A DNA stretch of 40,199 nt from contig JAJYUV010000012.1 of assembly GCA_021792355.1 (NCBI GenBank), positions 1 to 40,199 on the forward strand. The letters are read 5' to 3'. Below are positions 6,938-14,943 of this stretch, in pieces; the stretch's first letter is position 1, and each line of letters opens with the position of its first letter. The stretch comes from Thermoplasmata archaeon (GTDB taxonomy: Archaea; Thermoplasmatota; Thermoplasmata; Thermoplasmatales; GCA-001856825). The notes beneath the pieces are model-generated. The model saw only the letters and a program-made list of their open reading frames with translations. It ran no database searches and was not told the DNA's origin. The position numbers were made by a program, and so were the translations under genes.

Positions 6938-7970
6938 ATTCAGCCACCAATTCTCCTAATCTTTCTATGTCTACCATAGGGATTATAGCCGGAATGTGGT
7001 ACTTCATTTCGTACTCCTGAGATGCCTGTAGAGCTTCCTGAGCAGTAAGATTCTGTGTGTTTATTGTGATCGCAACGACCCTCTTTCCTGATAACAGTTC
7101 CAGAATCTTGATGACTCTTCCTGGGTCTGGCATTGGGTAGCTTTCAAATCCGTCTAGGAACTTTCTTCCAGGAGCATCCTGTAGGATTATTGCGTCGGGT
7201 CTTCCTGCAGCTATTATCTCGAAACTACCTGGATAAGCGGGATGTACGACCGAGCCCTGTCCCTCAAGAAGTATGAAGTCTGGGGTCGATTTTCTCCACG
7301 CCTCAACTACTTCGTTCTCAATTGCACCTGCAACGAAGTCGTTTATTGTCGCATCTATGACGGCTGTGTGCTCTATTCCCTGCATCCATGAGGTCTGCCC
7401 TGTTCCAACCATTTCTGCACTGAAGCCTCTTCTCTGCAATTCCTTCATTAACATAATCGTGGTCGTCCTCTTTCCAATCGCACTGTCAGTTCCAAGAACT
7501 GCAATCTTGAATGATCTGACCTTCTCAATCTCACCCGTGAAAGGAATCTTCCTGTCCCTGAACATTTTCCTGACGTCAATGATCTCGACATTCTTTTCCT
7601 GGGCTATTCCGTACAGTTCTGGATCATCAGAAACAAAATCGTGAAGGCCATTGACTATTCCTATTCCTTTGGTGATTGCCCTCTTTATAACTGCCCTGTA
7701 CTCGGCTGGAAGAACTCCACCATCAGTGGCAGCACCTATGATGAGATACTTCGGATTAAATTGAAGTGAATCCTCAAGGGTAGCCACAATTGGAATTCCC
7801 TTGTTTCTTCCCTCAAGATACTCTCCAGCATCCAGTCCAACAAGTTGAGAATCTATCACGGCAACAATCTTGAACCTAGTGGAAAATCTTATCAGCCCAT
7901 GGGCCGTCTTGCCGTATGTGGAGGCAAACACCTTCTCTGCTAGTATAACGGCTCTCTCCAGTTCACTCAC
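6906..7970 (-). CDS. DUF1611 P-loop protein (DgcN-like)
   Basis: 354 aa. An N-terminal Rossmann-like region (RFKIVAVIDSQLVGLDAGEY) is followed by a P-loop domain with GTDSAIGKRTTT at about 160-171, then LLEGQGSVVHPAYPGS and PDPGRVIKILELL. This is the two-domain layout of DUF1611/COG3367. Relatives include DgcN of D-glutamate catabolism, and the family often neighbours dipeptide epimerases. Next to a MurL-like PP-loop protein this hints at acidic D-amino acid or peptide metabolism, an inference. The start is GTG at 7970, overlapping the preceding small frame by 8 nt. Confidence 0.8.
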   Translation of the reverse strand: MSELERAVILAEKVFASTYGKTAHGLIRFSTRFKIVAVIDSQLVGLDAGEYLEGRNKGIPIVATLEDSLQFNPKYLIIGAATDGGVLPAEYRAVIKRAITKGIGIVNGLHDFVSDDPELYGIAQEKNVEIIDVRKMFRDRKIPFTGEIEKVRSFKIAVLGTDSAIGKRTTTIMLMKELQRRGFSAEMVGTGQTSWMQGIEHTAVIDATINDFVAGAIENEVVEAWRKSTPDFILLEGQGSVVHPAYPGSFEIIAAGRPDAIILQDAPGRKFLDGFESYPMPDPGRVIKILELLSGKRVVAITINTQNLTAQEALQASQEYEMKYHIPAIIPMVDIERLGELVAEFASQRQIIID

Positions 7971-8172
7971 AGACCGTCACCACCGACTTCAACTCATTTG
8001 TGGTCAGATTCTTCTTCAGTTGCTCAACCATTCTTCTTTCAACAGTGCTCAATGTGTTTAGTCTCGTCAATCCTCTAAAAATCGATTTGAGACCGAACAC
8101 GTACTCTATACAAGTGACACGCAAAACGGACGTGCCGCCTGGGTCTGAATCTTCGTTTTCTCCTTCGGTCAA
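7963..8172 (-). CDS. Possible small protein heading the DUF1611 operon
   Basis: 69-aa frame opening with TTG at 8172, with a Shine-Dalgarno-like GAGGAGGA about 10 nt upstream. The C-terminal half (STVERRMVEQLKKNLTTNEL) looks helical. No family is recognised. Its TGA overlaps the GTG start of the DUF1611 gene, suggesting translational coupling. It could instead be a leader region of the next gene. Coding status is uncertain. Confidence 0.45.
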   Translation of the reverse strand: MTEGENEDSDPGGTSVLRVTCIEYVFGLKSIFRGLTRLNTLSTVERRMVEQLKKNLTTNELKSVVTVCE

Positions 8173-8320
8173 ATTAAACTAATCCTCCTCAGAGGTCAAG
8201 TGATGGAAGAAAAATGAATTATATAAGAATTGTGTAAAATCCGAAGCCGTCGTATAGTTTTCTTTGTTCGTCACCATCCCTTCAAGAAAAGAATAAGAAT
8301 GTCAAGAAAATAGAGTCAGC

Positions 8321-8746
8321 ATGTTTGAACTCCAGGTCAAACTCAAAAATCCTTCAGTAAGCAATGACATAGACAGACTGCTTTCCGAGTTCCTTTTCGA
8401 CATCGGTTATCTTGAGGAAAGGGGGGAATTCAGTCTGGAAACTATTAGGAAGAGCGTTCCATTCAGGTTGTTCAAGGAAGTTTTTCTGTTAAGGGCGGAC
8501 AAGACCTGGCCAGTGAACGAGCTTATGACTTATCTCGATACAACCAAGCCGACACTCTACAGACATCTAAATAGACTTAAGGGTCTAGAGATTATTCAGG
8601 AAGTCCAACTTGGAAAGGAAAAAGGATATGTCATGAGATACAATTCGCTCCCGCTAGCCTGGAACTTTGTCGAATCGAATGTCAAGATGGCAATGGACAA
8701 CTACAGGAAGAGAGTAGATAATATACAGGCTATGATAAGTGATTAG
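8321..8746 (+). CDS. Winged helix-turn-helix transcriptional regulator
   Basis: 141 aa. The central part fits a winged HTH: FKEVFLLRADKTWPVNELMT, a recognition helix around TTKPTLYRHLNRLKGLEII, then a wing QLGKEKGYVMRY. The C-terminal helix (NVKMAMDNYRKRVDNI) may serve dimerisation. The target is unknown. It is followed 2 nt later by an 85-aa gene, probably in one operon. A TATA-like ATTATATAAG lies about 100 nt upstream (near 8219), so there may be a long leader or a closer, weaker promoter. Confidence 0.82.
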   Translation: MFELQVKLKNPSVSNDIDRLLSEFLFDIGYLEERGEFSLETIRKSVPFRLFKEVFLLRADKTWPVNELMTYLDTTKPTLYRHLNRLKGLEIIQEVQLGKEKGYVMRYNSLPLAWNFVESNVKMAMDNYRKRVDNIQAMISD

Positions 8747-8748
8747 CA

Positions 8749-9006
8749 ATGATGACTCATCTTACTAAGGGATCGAGATACAAGATAGTTTCGGCAAGCT
8801 CGACAGAAGAAAATGTGATTTCTGAGGGAGTATTGCAGGGTTTCCTAACTATGGGAGAGGAACCCGCAGTCCTCTTGAACATAGGAGACTCAAAGAGCGA
8901 GAAACTGAGGATTATTCCTGTAAGTACCATTCTGTACGTTGACGTTCTGGAACAGACAGAGGAGAAAGAGAAACAGGAAAAGGGAGATGTAAACTACATC
9001 AGCTGA
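8749..9006 (+). CDS. Small conserved-looking protein, 85 aa
   Basis: Protein with a predicted beta-barrel-like pattern: KGSRYKIVS, SEGVLQGFLTMGEEPAVLLN and KLRIIPVSTILYVDVLE, then a charged tail (EQTEEKEKQEKGD). The ending RIIPVSTILYVDVL resembles small SH3/Sm-like folds, but no family can be named. ATG ATG begins at 8749, two nucleotides after the stop of the wHTH regulator, so the two are probably co-transcribed. Its 3' end overlaps thpR by 13 nt on the other strand. Confidence 0.7.
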   Translation: MMTHLTKGSRYKIVSASSTEENVISEGVLQGFLTMGEEPAVLLNIGDSKSEKLRIIPVSTILYVDVLEQTEEKEKQEKGDVNYIS

Positions 9007-9503
9007 TATGGCTGGATCTCTTTATATATCGGACCCGTGGGTCTCAGTATCGATTCGAACATCGAGAAGGAAGAAATTTCCTGTTCCAGGAAAGTTGTGT
9101 TCTCGTACCTTGCGACCACATCAGAGAAGTTTCTCCTGTCCTTCACTCTGAGCAGTGTGAGGTGTGGCGTGAAGGGGTGATCAAGAGGTATCTCTCTGGT
9201 TTTGGCATCTACCTCACTTGCGAGTGATTTCAAGATATCCTCCGGATATGCTCTGACAAACAAGACTCTTCCATTGTTAAGGCTTGGAAAGGCTCCCATT
9301 CCTCTTAGCGTGACTGTGAATCTCTCGAATCTTATCTCCTCTAGACTCTTTCTTATTCTTTCCACTTCTCTTATTTCACCTAAGAACTTGAGGGTGAGGT
9401 GCAAATTTCTACCTTCTACCGATCTCCCAAAGACACTGTTTTCCTGAATCACTCTGGCTAGGAGATCGTTCATCTTGAAGCTAATTGCAACGAAACTTCT
9501 CAC
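8994..9503 (-). CDS. thpR: RNA 2',3'-cyclic phosphodiesterase (2'-5' RNA ligase family)
   Basis: 169 aa, usual length. The two HxTx motifs of the 2H phosphoesterase family are present: H35-L-T-L in NLHLTLKFLGE and H114-L-T-L in FTPHLTLLRVK. The N-terminus MRSFVAISF is typical. ThpR hydrolyses 2',3'-cyclic phosphate RNA ends and can make 2'-5' RNA linkages in vitro; its role in archaea, perhaps in tRNA processing, is not settled. It converges on the 85-aa gene, overlapping it by 13 nt. Confidence 0.93.
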   Translation of the reverse strand: MRSFVAISFKMNDLLARVIQENSVFGRSVEGRNLHLTLKFLGEIREVERIRKSLEEIRFERFTVTLRGMGAFPSLNNGRVLFVRAYPEDILKSLASEVDAKTREIPLDHPFTPHLTLLRVKDRRNFSDVVARYENTTFLEQEISSFSMFESILRPTGPIYKEIQPYQLM

Positions 9504-9559
9504 TGGCTTTAAATAATTTATTCCGCAAAACTTTTTGCCCTCTGTGACATCCGTGGATT

Positions 9560-9934
9560 ATGATCGTTAAAGACGGTCTATACTACACAAAAACCCATGA
9601 ATGGCTGAAGATCGACGGTGACGTAGCATCTGTTGGAATAACGGACTTTGCCCAGAATCAGATGTCTGATATAGTCTATGTCGATTTTCCAAAGATTGGT
9701 GCAATCATAAAGGCAGGAGAAATAATAGGAACGGTTGAAAGCGTGAAATCGGCAGAGGATTTCTATTCTCCCATTACTGGAAAGGTAATTGAAGTTAACA
9801 AGACCCTGGAAAAAAATCCAGAGGAAATCAATAAGAATCCTTACGATGCCTGGATTGTAAAGCTCCAAATGAGCAAGCCATCCGAAGTTAACAGCCTTAT
9901 GAAGAAAGAAGCATACGAGAAGATTGTAAAGTAA
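9560..9934 (+). CDS. gcvH: Glycine cleavage system H protein
   Basis: 124 aa, full length. The lipoyl attachment site is K63 in ESVKSAEDFYSPITG, and the N-terminus GLYYTKTHEWLKIDGD is characteristic. The protein carries the aminomethyl group on lipoate between the P, T and L proteins. No other glycine cleavage gene is in this window, so its partners are encoded elsewhere, or it also serves as a lipoate relay. It is followed 7 nt later by rlmE, probably in one transcript. Confidence 0.95.
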   Translation: MIVKDGLYYTKTHEWLKIDGDVASVGITDFAQNQMSDIVYVDFPKIGAIIKAGEIIGTVESVKSAEDFYSPITGKVIEVNKTLEKNPEEINKNPYDAWIVKLQMSKPSEVNSLMKKEAYEKIVK

Positions 9935-9941
9935 AATTCAG

Positions 9942-10550
9942 ATGTCGTGGATTCAGAGGAGAAGGTCCGAGGCCTACTATAAGAAAGCTAAAACGGAGGG
10001 ATTCAGGAGCAGGGCAGTCTACAAGTTGAAGCAGATAGATGAAAAGTTCGCACTGATCGAAAATGGCATGAGGGTGCTTGACCTAGGCTCTTCTCCGGGA
10101 GGGTGGAGCCAGTACTGTTCGCTGGTAAATGGTGACGGCCTCAACGTAGCTCTCGATATCAACCCTATGGGCAAAATAAATAACGTTCATTTCGTAAGAG
10201 GAGACATCTTTCAAGACGATATATGGACGAAAGTCCTTGAATTATCTCCAGACGGGTTCGATCTTGTGCTTTCGGACATCCTGATGCATACCAGCGGAGA
10301 CAAATCCAGAGACCAGGCAAATTCGTACTTCATTGCAAAGAGGACCCTCGAGATATGCGATAGGATACTCACAAAAAACGGAAAGACGCTTGTAAAGACT
10401 TTACAGGGCGATTTGACGGAGGAAATGATGATGGAATTCAAGAAGCACTTTAGGAGAGTTCGCTTGACTAAACCGCCCTCGTCACTCCCTCGCTCTCCTG
10501 AAGTCTATATCCTTGGAGAGTACTACTCAGGTCGTCGACAAGGTCGCTGA
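9942..10550 (+). CDS. rlmE: rRNA 2'-O-ribose methyltransferase RlmE/FtsJ
   Basis: 202 aa, normal for the family. SAM motif I is LDLGSSPGGWSQ (about 46-57), and the K-D-K-E catalytic tetrad is visible as K28 (AVYKLKQID), D112 (LVLSDILMH), K152 (LVKTLQG) and E187 (RSPEVYILG). It methylates the ribose of the conserved U in the 23S A-loop (U2552 in E. coli). The core ends near residue 190; the last 12 residues and part of the core are encoded opposite the end of the TraB-like gene, an 83-bp antisense overlap. Confidence 0.94.
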   Translation: MSWIQRRRSEAYYKKAKTEGFRSRAVYKLKQIDEKFALIENGMRVLDLGSSPGGWSQYCSLVNGDGLNVALDINPMGKINNVHFVRGDIFQDDIWTKVLELSPDGFDLVLSDILMHTSGDKSRDQANSYFIAKRTLEICDRILTKNGKTLVKTLQGDLTEEMMMEFKKHFRRVRLTKPPSSLPRSPEVYILGEYYSGRRQGR

Positions 10551-11124
10551 ATCTCTCAGATTCTACAATAACCACGGTGTTTCCTCTCTTCCTGTTGACT
10601 ATTTCTGCAGCCATGTGTTTTGCCCGCTCCTTCTCCACCTTCATGTACCCCCCCTTGTTCAGATATGAATCCCATTGAGAGATGAATGTATTTGGGTCAG
10701 AAAAGTTCCATCTCCTCTTCAATAACCTCCTCCTCCTGAGGCTCAGGAAAAGCATATCAGAAAGCTGAACGTTATCTACAAAAATATCCTCGTATGCCCC
10801 GGATGGTATGTCAATCCCCTTGATTTCCACACCTTTCTGATCGGCAATCCTAATGGCGGTTATGTACGCCTCAGGGGGTATGGAAGTTTCACCGAAATTT
10901 TTCATAAAGTATTCGTATATTATCTCAACATCGTCCATTTCCACTTCAACGGGACTGTTCATGTACTTCCTGAGTCCGTCAACCTCCTCCTCAGTAACCG
11001 ATATAAGAATAAGATCAAAGTTCTCCGCATTAAGGGCCTCCTCGACCAACTTTCCCGAGTCCTTTAGCGCTTTGTTTACACCCAGCAAAATAATCCTGTC
11101 ATGACCATCGAACTCGACTCTCAA
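10468..11124 (-). CDS. TraB/PrgY-like domain protein
   Basis: 218 aa, soluble. The opening (IILLGVNKALKDSGKLVEEA) and the segments IPPEAYITAIRIADQKGVEI, KGIDIPSG and NTVVIVESERFSDLV follow the pattern of TraB/PrgY-type domains, but the GxxH motif is not clear and no membrane segments are present. Function is unknown; an ancient protease-like fold has been suggested for the family. The gene is coupled to the XRE regulator upstream by a 4-nt ATGA overlap and overlaps rlmE by 83 bp at its 3' end. The family call is tentative. Confidence 0.55.
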   Translation of the reverse strand: MRVEFDGHDRIILLGVNKALKDSGKLVEEALNAENFDLILISVTEEEVDGLRKYMNSPVEVEMDDVEIIYEYFMKNFGETSIPPEAYITAIRIADQKGVEIKGIDIPSGAYEDIFVDNVQLSDMLFLSLRRRRLLKRRWNFSDPNTFISQWDSYLNKGGYMKVEKERAKHMAAEIVNRKRGNTVVIVESERFSDLVDDLSSTLQGYRLQESEGVTRAV

Positions 11125-12065
11125 CTGTTTCTTCTCTCCTCGATCACTCCCTTCAGTTCTTCCTTGTCCTCGAACTGTTCGAGCTCTGAGTATGAAATGA
11201 CGGGAATATTATATCTTTTTGGTTTATCTGGAGCTTTCTTGACAATCAACAGGCCCTCTTTGCTGCACATATTTGAGAGTTCGCTCAGATATTCGATCTT
11301 CTTTTCTATTCTTGCTATTTCCTCTTCTATCCCTCCTAGATAGGAAGACTCCGAATCTTCCATAAGAAAGTTCACGATCGATCTTTTGATAGGGTATATG
11401 TCAAATCCTTTCTTGCTTATTTCCTGGTTGACTAGTCTCTCAAATTCTCGCATTTTCCTGAAGCCTGTAGCGAGCTGTTCTCCTTCTACATTCCAGAGGA
11501 ACGATACATAATCCATTATCTCTTCCCCTAGGAACTCCTCCATCTTCAGCGCGATATCAATGGAGGCGGACATGCCCGATTGATACATTAGAACTGTTCT
11601 CCTTGTGGTTCCTATTGCACTCGCAATTTCTCCCAGAGAAAGCCCCCTTACCTCCCTTATTCTTTTGAGTTTCTCTGAGTCTATCTCCACATAGAAACCG
11701 CCGGGTCCCGCCCTTACCCTTGGTTCTTCTCCCTCTTTTAGATAGGAGATTAGAGTCTGGTGTGATACTATTGGTAGAGAATACCTGCTGTAGATTACGC
11801 CGTCCTCTATTCTCTCCTCCCTGTTGCTGACCCCTACGATGAGTGGATGGGCGTCGAGAAATCTTGATATAGCCAGGACGGCCCTCGAAGCCTCTTCTGT
11901 AAGGAGTCCTACATTATTCATGACCTTGATGACTATCATCTGGCTTTCGTTCCTTAGAATCAAATCGAACGTGTAAGACAGACTCTCGTCTGCATAGATC
12001 GTGCTGTAGCCTGCTCTGGAGGCTGTCCTTATGATAGAAGCGATAATTTCCTGTCTCCTGTCCAT
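11121..12065 (-). CDS. Archaeal HTH-type (XRE) transcriptional regulator
   Basis: 314 aa. The N-terminal 115 residues look like a restriction-endonuclease-like fold without an obvious active site (YTFDLILRNESQMIVIKVMN). The XRE helix-turn-helix follows at about 130-190 (LKRIREVRGLSLGEIASAIG, TTRRTVLMYQ). The C-terminal third is of unknown fold. This architecture is a recognised archaeal family (MJ1164-like putative regulators). It is co-transcribed with the TraB-like gene. The ATG at 12065 has a weak AT-rich element about 30 nt upstream. Confidence 0.88.
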   Translation of the reverse strand: MDRRQEIIASIIRTASRAGYSTIYADESLSYTFDLILRNESQMIVIKVMNNVGLLTEEASRAVLAISRFLDAHPLIVGVSNREERIEDGVIYSRYSLPIVSHQTLISYLKEGEEPRVRAGPGGFYVEIDSEKLKRIREVRGLSLGEIASAIGTTRRTVLMYQSGMSASIDIALKMEEFLGEEIMDYVSFLWNVEGEQLATGFRKMREFERLVNQEISKKGFDIYPIKRSIVNFLMEDSESSYLGGIEEEIARIEKKIEYLSELSNMCSKEGLLIVKKAPDKPKRYNIPVISYSELEQFEDKEELKGVIEERRNS

Positions 12066-12099
12066 CGCTTGTCCTCAGAGAATAAGAAAAACCAAATAT

Positions 12100-12624
12100 T
12101 TAAGTACTTGCTCGTCGCAACTTGTCTATATTTACGAGGCTTATCAGTTCGACTCCTTCGTATTCCAGAGCTTCCTTTGCTCCCTCTTTTCTGTCAACCA
12201 CCACGACGACCCTGTCTGTTCTCACGTGCATCTCATTTAGTTTCGTGATAGCCCTGATGAGTGTTCCACCTGTGGTAGTGACATCCTCGACGAATGTTAT
12301 CGTTTCTCCCATCTCGACTTTTCCTTCATACAACTTCTCCAATCCGTGTTCCTTTTTCTCTTTCCTGATTATTATGAGGTCCTTTCCGGTATCAAGTGAA
12401 ACGGCTACCCCCAGCGGTACAGCACCCAGTTCGACGCATGCAATCCTCTCACCCGTGATGAACGGTGCGGCTCTCTTCGAGATTTCCCTTAAGAAAGCAG
12501 GATTTAGGAGTGCACTCTTGACATCTACATAATAGTCAGACTCCTTTCCAGAAGCCAGTTTGAATTTACCAAACTTTATGTTTCCATTTTCGAGAAGAAA
12601 ATTCTCAATCGTTTCCTCCGACAT
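12100..12624 (-). CDS. pyrE: Orotate phosphoribosyltransferase
   Basis: 174 aa, typical archaeal length. The PRPP-binding loop is TFVEDVTTTGGTL (about 110-122), with the upstream orotate/PRPP segment FKLASGKESDYYVDVKSALL and VELGAVPLG. It makes OMP from orotate and PRPP in de novo pyrimidine synthesis. A Shine-Dalgarno-like GAGGAG lies about 6 nt before the ATG at 12624, unlike the leaderless genes around it. No other pyr gene is nearby. Confidence 0.95.
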   Translation of the reverse strand: MSEETIENFLLENGNIKFGKFKLASGKESDYYVDVKSALLNPAFLREISKRAAPFITGERIACVELGAVPLGVAVSLDTGKDLIIIRKEKKEHGLEKLYEGKVEMGETITFVEDVTTTGGTLIRAITKLNEMHVRTDRVVVVVDRKEGAKEALEYEGVELISLVNIDKLRRAST

Positions 12625-12741
12625 CTTATCTCCTCAAAAATTGGAATATCTATTTCACATGAATACTTTGCTATTCTCCTTCCCATTGTGATGTGAAGGA
12701 ATATCGGAAAATATTATTATCAGCGACTCATAAGCCCTTTA

Positions 12742-12814
12742 GCCGCTGTAGCTTAGTTGGTAGAGCACCCGGCTGTTAACCGGGAGGTCACCGGTTCGAG
12801 CCCGGTCAGCGGCG
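12742..12814 (+). tRNA. tRNA-Asn(GTT)
   Basis: A complete cloverleaf can be drawn: acceptor GCCGCTG paired with CAGCGGC, D arm with GTTGGTAGAGC, anticodon stem CCCGG/CCGGG with anticodon GTT in CTGTTAA, and T arm CCGG-TTCGAGC-CCGG. The discriminator is G and no CCA is encoded. TTTTCTT (12815-12821) follows as a probable terminator. An AT-rich TATA-like stretch (AATATTATTA) lies about 30 nt upstream. It is the left border of the DpnI-like/methyltransferase island. Confidence 0.95.
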
Positions 12815-12865
12815 TTTTCTTGATCAGTATGGAAAAAGATTTAGATCGAAGAAGAAGTTGTTCTT

Positions 12866-13684
12866 GTGGATCTGGATCTTTCTTCGTACTTTTCGCAGGC
12901 GACTATGAAGTACAGGAGCTCCTCCCAGATTGCTAGAAGAGTAACAGAAACTTGGGCCACTGATAACCTTTACTGTCCTCGATGCGGCCTCCCCTTGCAG
13001 CCATATAAGAACAATACAGCAGTTTACGATTTTTATTGCGGTCATTTGGATCATAAATTGTTGTTGCAAGCTTACCCCCAGGATGACTTTCAGCTGAAGA
13101 GCGTGAGATCATTTCCGTTCCATCATTTCCCCTATAGGATAATAGGAGCTGAGTACAACACCACTATAAGGAGTCTGGAGCAAGGCGCTTTTCCATCGCT
13201 TATTCTGCTCCACTATAGTCTTAAGGAAAAGGAAGTGCAGGATGGTCTATTCATCCACAGATTGTCCGTTACCGCGAATAGTGTTGTCAAAAGAAAACCG
13301 TTAAGTCAACTCGCCGAAAGAAGCAACTGGATTGGTTCGGAAATTTTACTGACCTCCATTCCAGACATGGGAAAGATTCCTATGATACAGGATTCCAGCA
13401 TCATACCAAAAGAAACAGTAATGAGCCGGTGGGCCTCCGTAGAAAGAATATTCAGAGGTAATTTAGAGAAACGCGGGTGGATTTCTGATACTCTCTTGGC
13501 AGTTGACACACTACCCATGACGTTCTCACTGGATGATGTTTATTCTTTCCAGCCGTATTTTCAGAGAAATCATCCCAGTAACAAGCACATCAAGGACAAG
13601 ATTAGACAACAGCTTCAGATTCTTAGAGATCGTGGCTACCTGAAATTTGTTGGCAGGGGGAGGTACCAAAAGACTAGAACGTAA
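12866..13684 (+). CDS. DpnI-family methyl-directed restriction endonuclease
   Basis: 272 aa, against 254 for DpnI, with similarity along the whole length: SSSQIARRVTETW then YCPRCG (DpnI SNSQKARILTEDW, YCPNCG), RKPLSQLAERSNWIGS, and HIKDKIRQQLQILRDRGYLK then GRGRY (DpnI HIKEKIRQQLQILRDKE, GRGKY). DpnI cuts GATC only when the A is methylated, using an N-terminal PD-(D/E)XK domain and a C-terminal winged helix that also reads methylation; the winged helix is very well kept here. D55 and K78 remain, but the Glu is Q76 (FQLKS), the second Cys pair is reduced to one Cys (C58), and about 10 residues are inserted. The start is GTG at 12866. The gene next door encodes a DNA methyltransferase. Confidence 0.92.
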   Translation: MDLDLSSYFSQATMKYRSSSQIARRVTETWATDNLYCPRCGLPLQPYKNNTAVYDFYCGHLDHKLLLQAYPQDDFQLKSVRSFPFHHFPYRIIGAEYNTTIRSLEQGAFPSLILLHYSLKEKEVQDGLFIHRLSVTANSVVKRKPLSQLAERSNWIGSEILLTSIPDMGKIPMIQDSSIIPKETVMSRWASVERIFRGNLEKRGWISDTLLAVDTLPMTFSLDDVYSFQPYFQRNHPSNKHIKDKIRQQLQILRDRGYLKFVGRGRYQKTRT

Positions 13685-13896
13685 AACAGACGACCACATT
13701 ATGGTACTTCTAGATACCTGGTTACTCACTCATCGGAGAAGTCAGTGGCATTGGTCTCTTTGGTTTTGGACTTCGGAATATTCTAAAATAGAAGAAACTG
13801 ATGAAACTCAGAATGGTCTCGCAACCTTCACTATTGAAGAAAGATGAACCCGATAAAAGGCATAGCCATCACAAGAGCCAAGGGGGCATCACTTTT

Positions 13897-14943
13897 ATGG
13901 TCGAATCCCTCAGAGAGGCCCTCTCTTGTGATAGTAGGAGGCAGTTACGAAAGAAGATCCTTGAAATAACTAAGAAGGTGAATGAACCATTCCAACCGAT
14001 GACCGGAGAATGGTCTCATTATTCTGCATTGGAAGATGACCTCGGTCAAATATTAGAATCACAAACACTGGAAAGGGCAAAGTACTATACCAAGAGATTA
14101 GTAAAATCTCTCACGGAGAACAGGACGAACGGAATAAACGATATCAATCTGAACAGATGGAAGGAATATAATGAAGTACTGACAGACAGCTTGTGGATAT
14201 TCGACAGGAGAGATACGTCTGGATCTCATCTAGGATGGTATTGGGGGAATTTTGTGCCTCAAATTCCTCACCAAGCCATAATTAGATTCACAAAGAAGGG
14301 TAATTGGATCCTGGATCCTTTTGCTGGAAGCGGAACAACTCTTATCGAGAGCATTCGACTTGGAAGAAACGTTATTGGTGTGGAGATCAATCAAGCTACT
14401 GTCAGGAAGGCAAATTCTCTGATCAAGACTGAACCAAATACATTTGGAGTTAAATATTGGTTAAAGGTGGGTGACAGTACAGAGCTAAACTTTAGAAATA
14501 TCTGCAAGACGGCTGGTACGGATGAAGTTCAACTGATAATAATGCACCCTCCGTACTTTGATATCATAAAATTTGGAAAAAAGAGTGGAGATTTGTCGGG
14601 CACAAAATCCGTCGAAGAATTCCTCAAAGAATTTGGAAAGGTGGTTGATGCTACATATCCTGTTTTGCAAGACGGAAGATATCTAGTTCTCGTCGTAGGG
14701 GATAAATATCAAAACGGAGAATGGATCCCTCTCGGTTTTTACACGATGGAGGAAGTGACAAGGAGAGGTTATATTCTAACTGGAATAATAGCCAAAAATT
14801 TCGATGATACGAGGGCAAAGAGAGAACAGAAAGAGTTGTGGAGGTATAGGGCTCTTGCAGGCGGATTCTACGTTTTCAAACACGAGTACGTATTTATCTT
14901 CAAAAAACAAAAGAAGAAAGATAGTGGGGCCGATCGGGTTTGA
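13897..14943 (+). CDS. DNA N4/N6-methyltransferase beside the DpnI-like gene
   Basis: 348 aa from the ATG at 13897; the frame is open to an ATG at 13801, but the extra 32 residues look non-coding. SAM motif I DPFAGSGTT (140-148) precedes motif IV HPPY (217-220), with GWYWGNFVPQIPHQAI before motif I. These are features of amino-methyltransferases acting on DNA A or C; HPPY replaces the common DPPY/SPPY, so the methylated base cannot be told. A 14-residue downstream motif, LVVGDKYQNGEWIP, is visible. The last six codons and the stop lie inside the opposite-strand tRNA gene. Its partner at 12866 cuts methylated DNA, so they are unlikely to share one target. Confidence 0.85.
   Translation: MVESLREALSCDSRRQLRKKILEITKKVNEPFQPMTGEWSHYSALEDDLGQILESQTLERAKYYTKRLVKSLTENRTNGINDINLNRWKEYNEVLTDSLWIFDRRDTSGSHLGWYWGNFVPQIPHQAIIRFTKKGNWILDPFAGSGTTLIESIRLGRNVIGVEINQATVRKANSLIKTEPNTFGVKYWLKVGDSTELNFRNICKTAGTDEVQLIIMHPPYFDIIKFGKKSGDLSGTKSVEEFLKEFGKVVDATYPVLQDGRYLVLVVGDKYQNGEWIPLGFYTMEEVTRRGYILTGIIAKNFDDTRAKREQKELWRYRALAGGFYVFKHEYVFIFKKQKKKDSGADRV

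Noticed and set aside
12122..12532. 136-codon Ser/Thr-rich plus-strand frame
   Set aside because: Antisense shadow of pyrE; the composition is the complement of its codons.
13801..13896. N-terminal extension of the methyltransferase from the ATG at 13801
   Set aside because: The 32 extra residues are low in structure-like pattern; the ATG at 13897 starts a more normal helix and has a G-rich stretch upstream.
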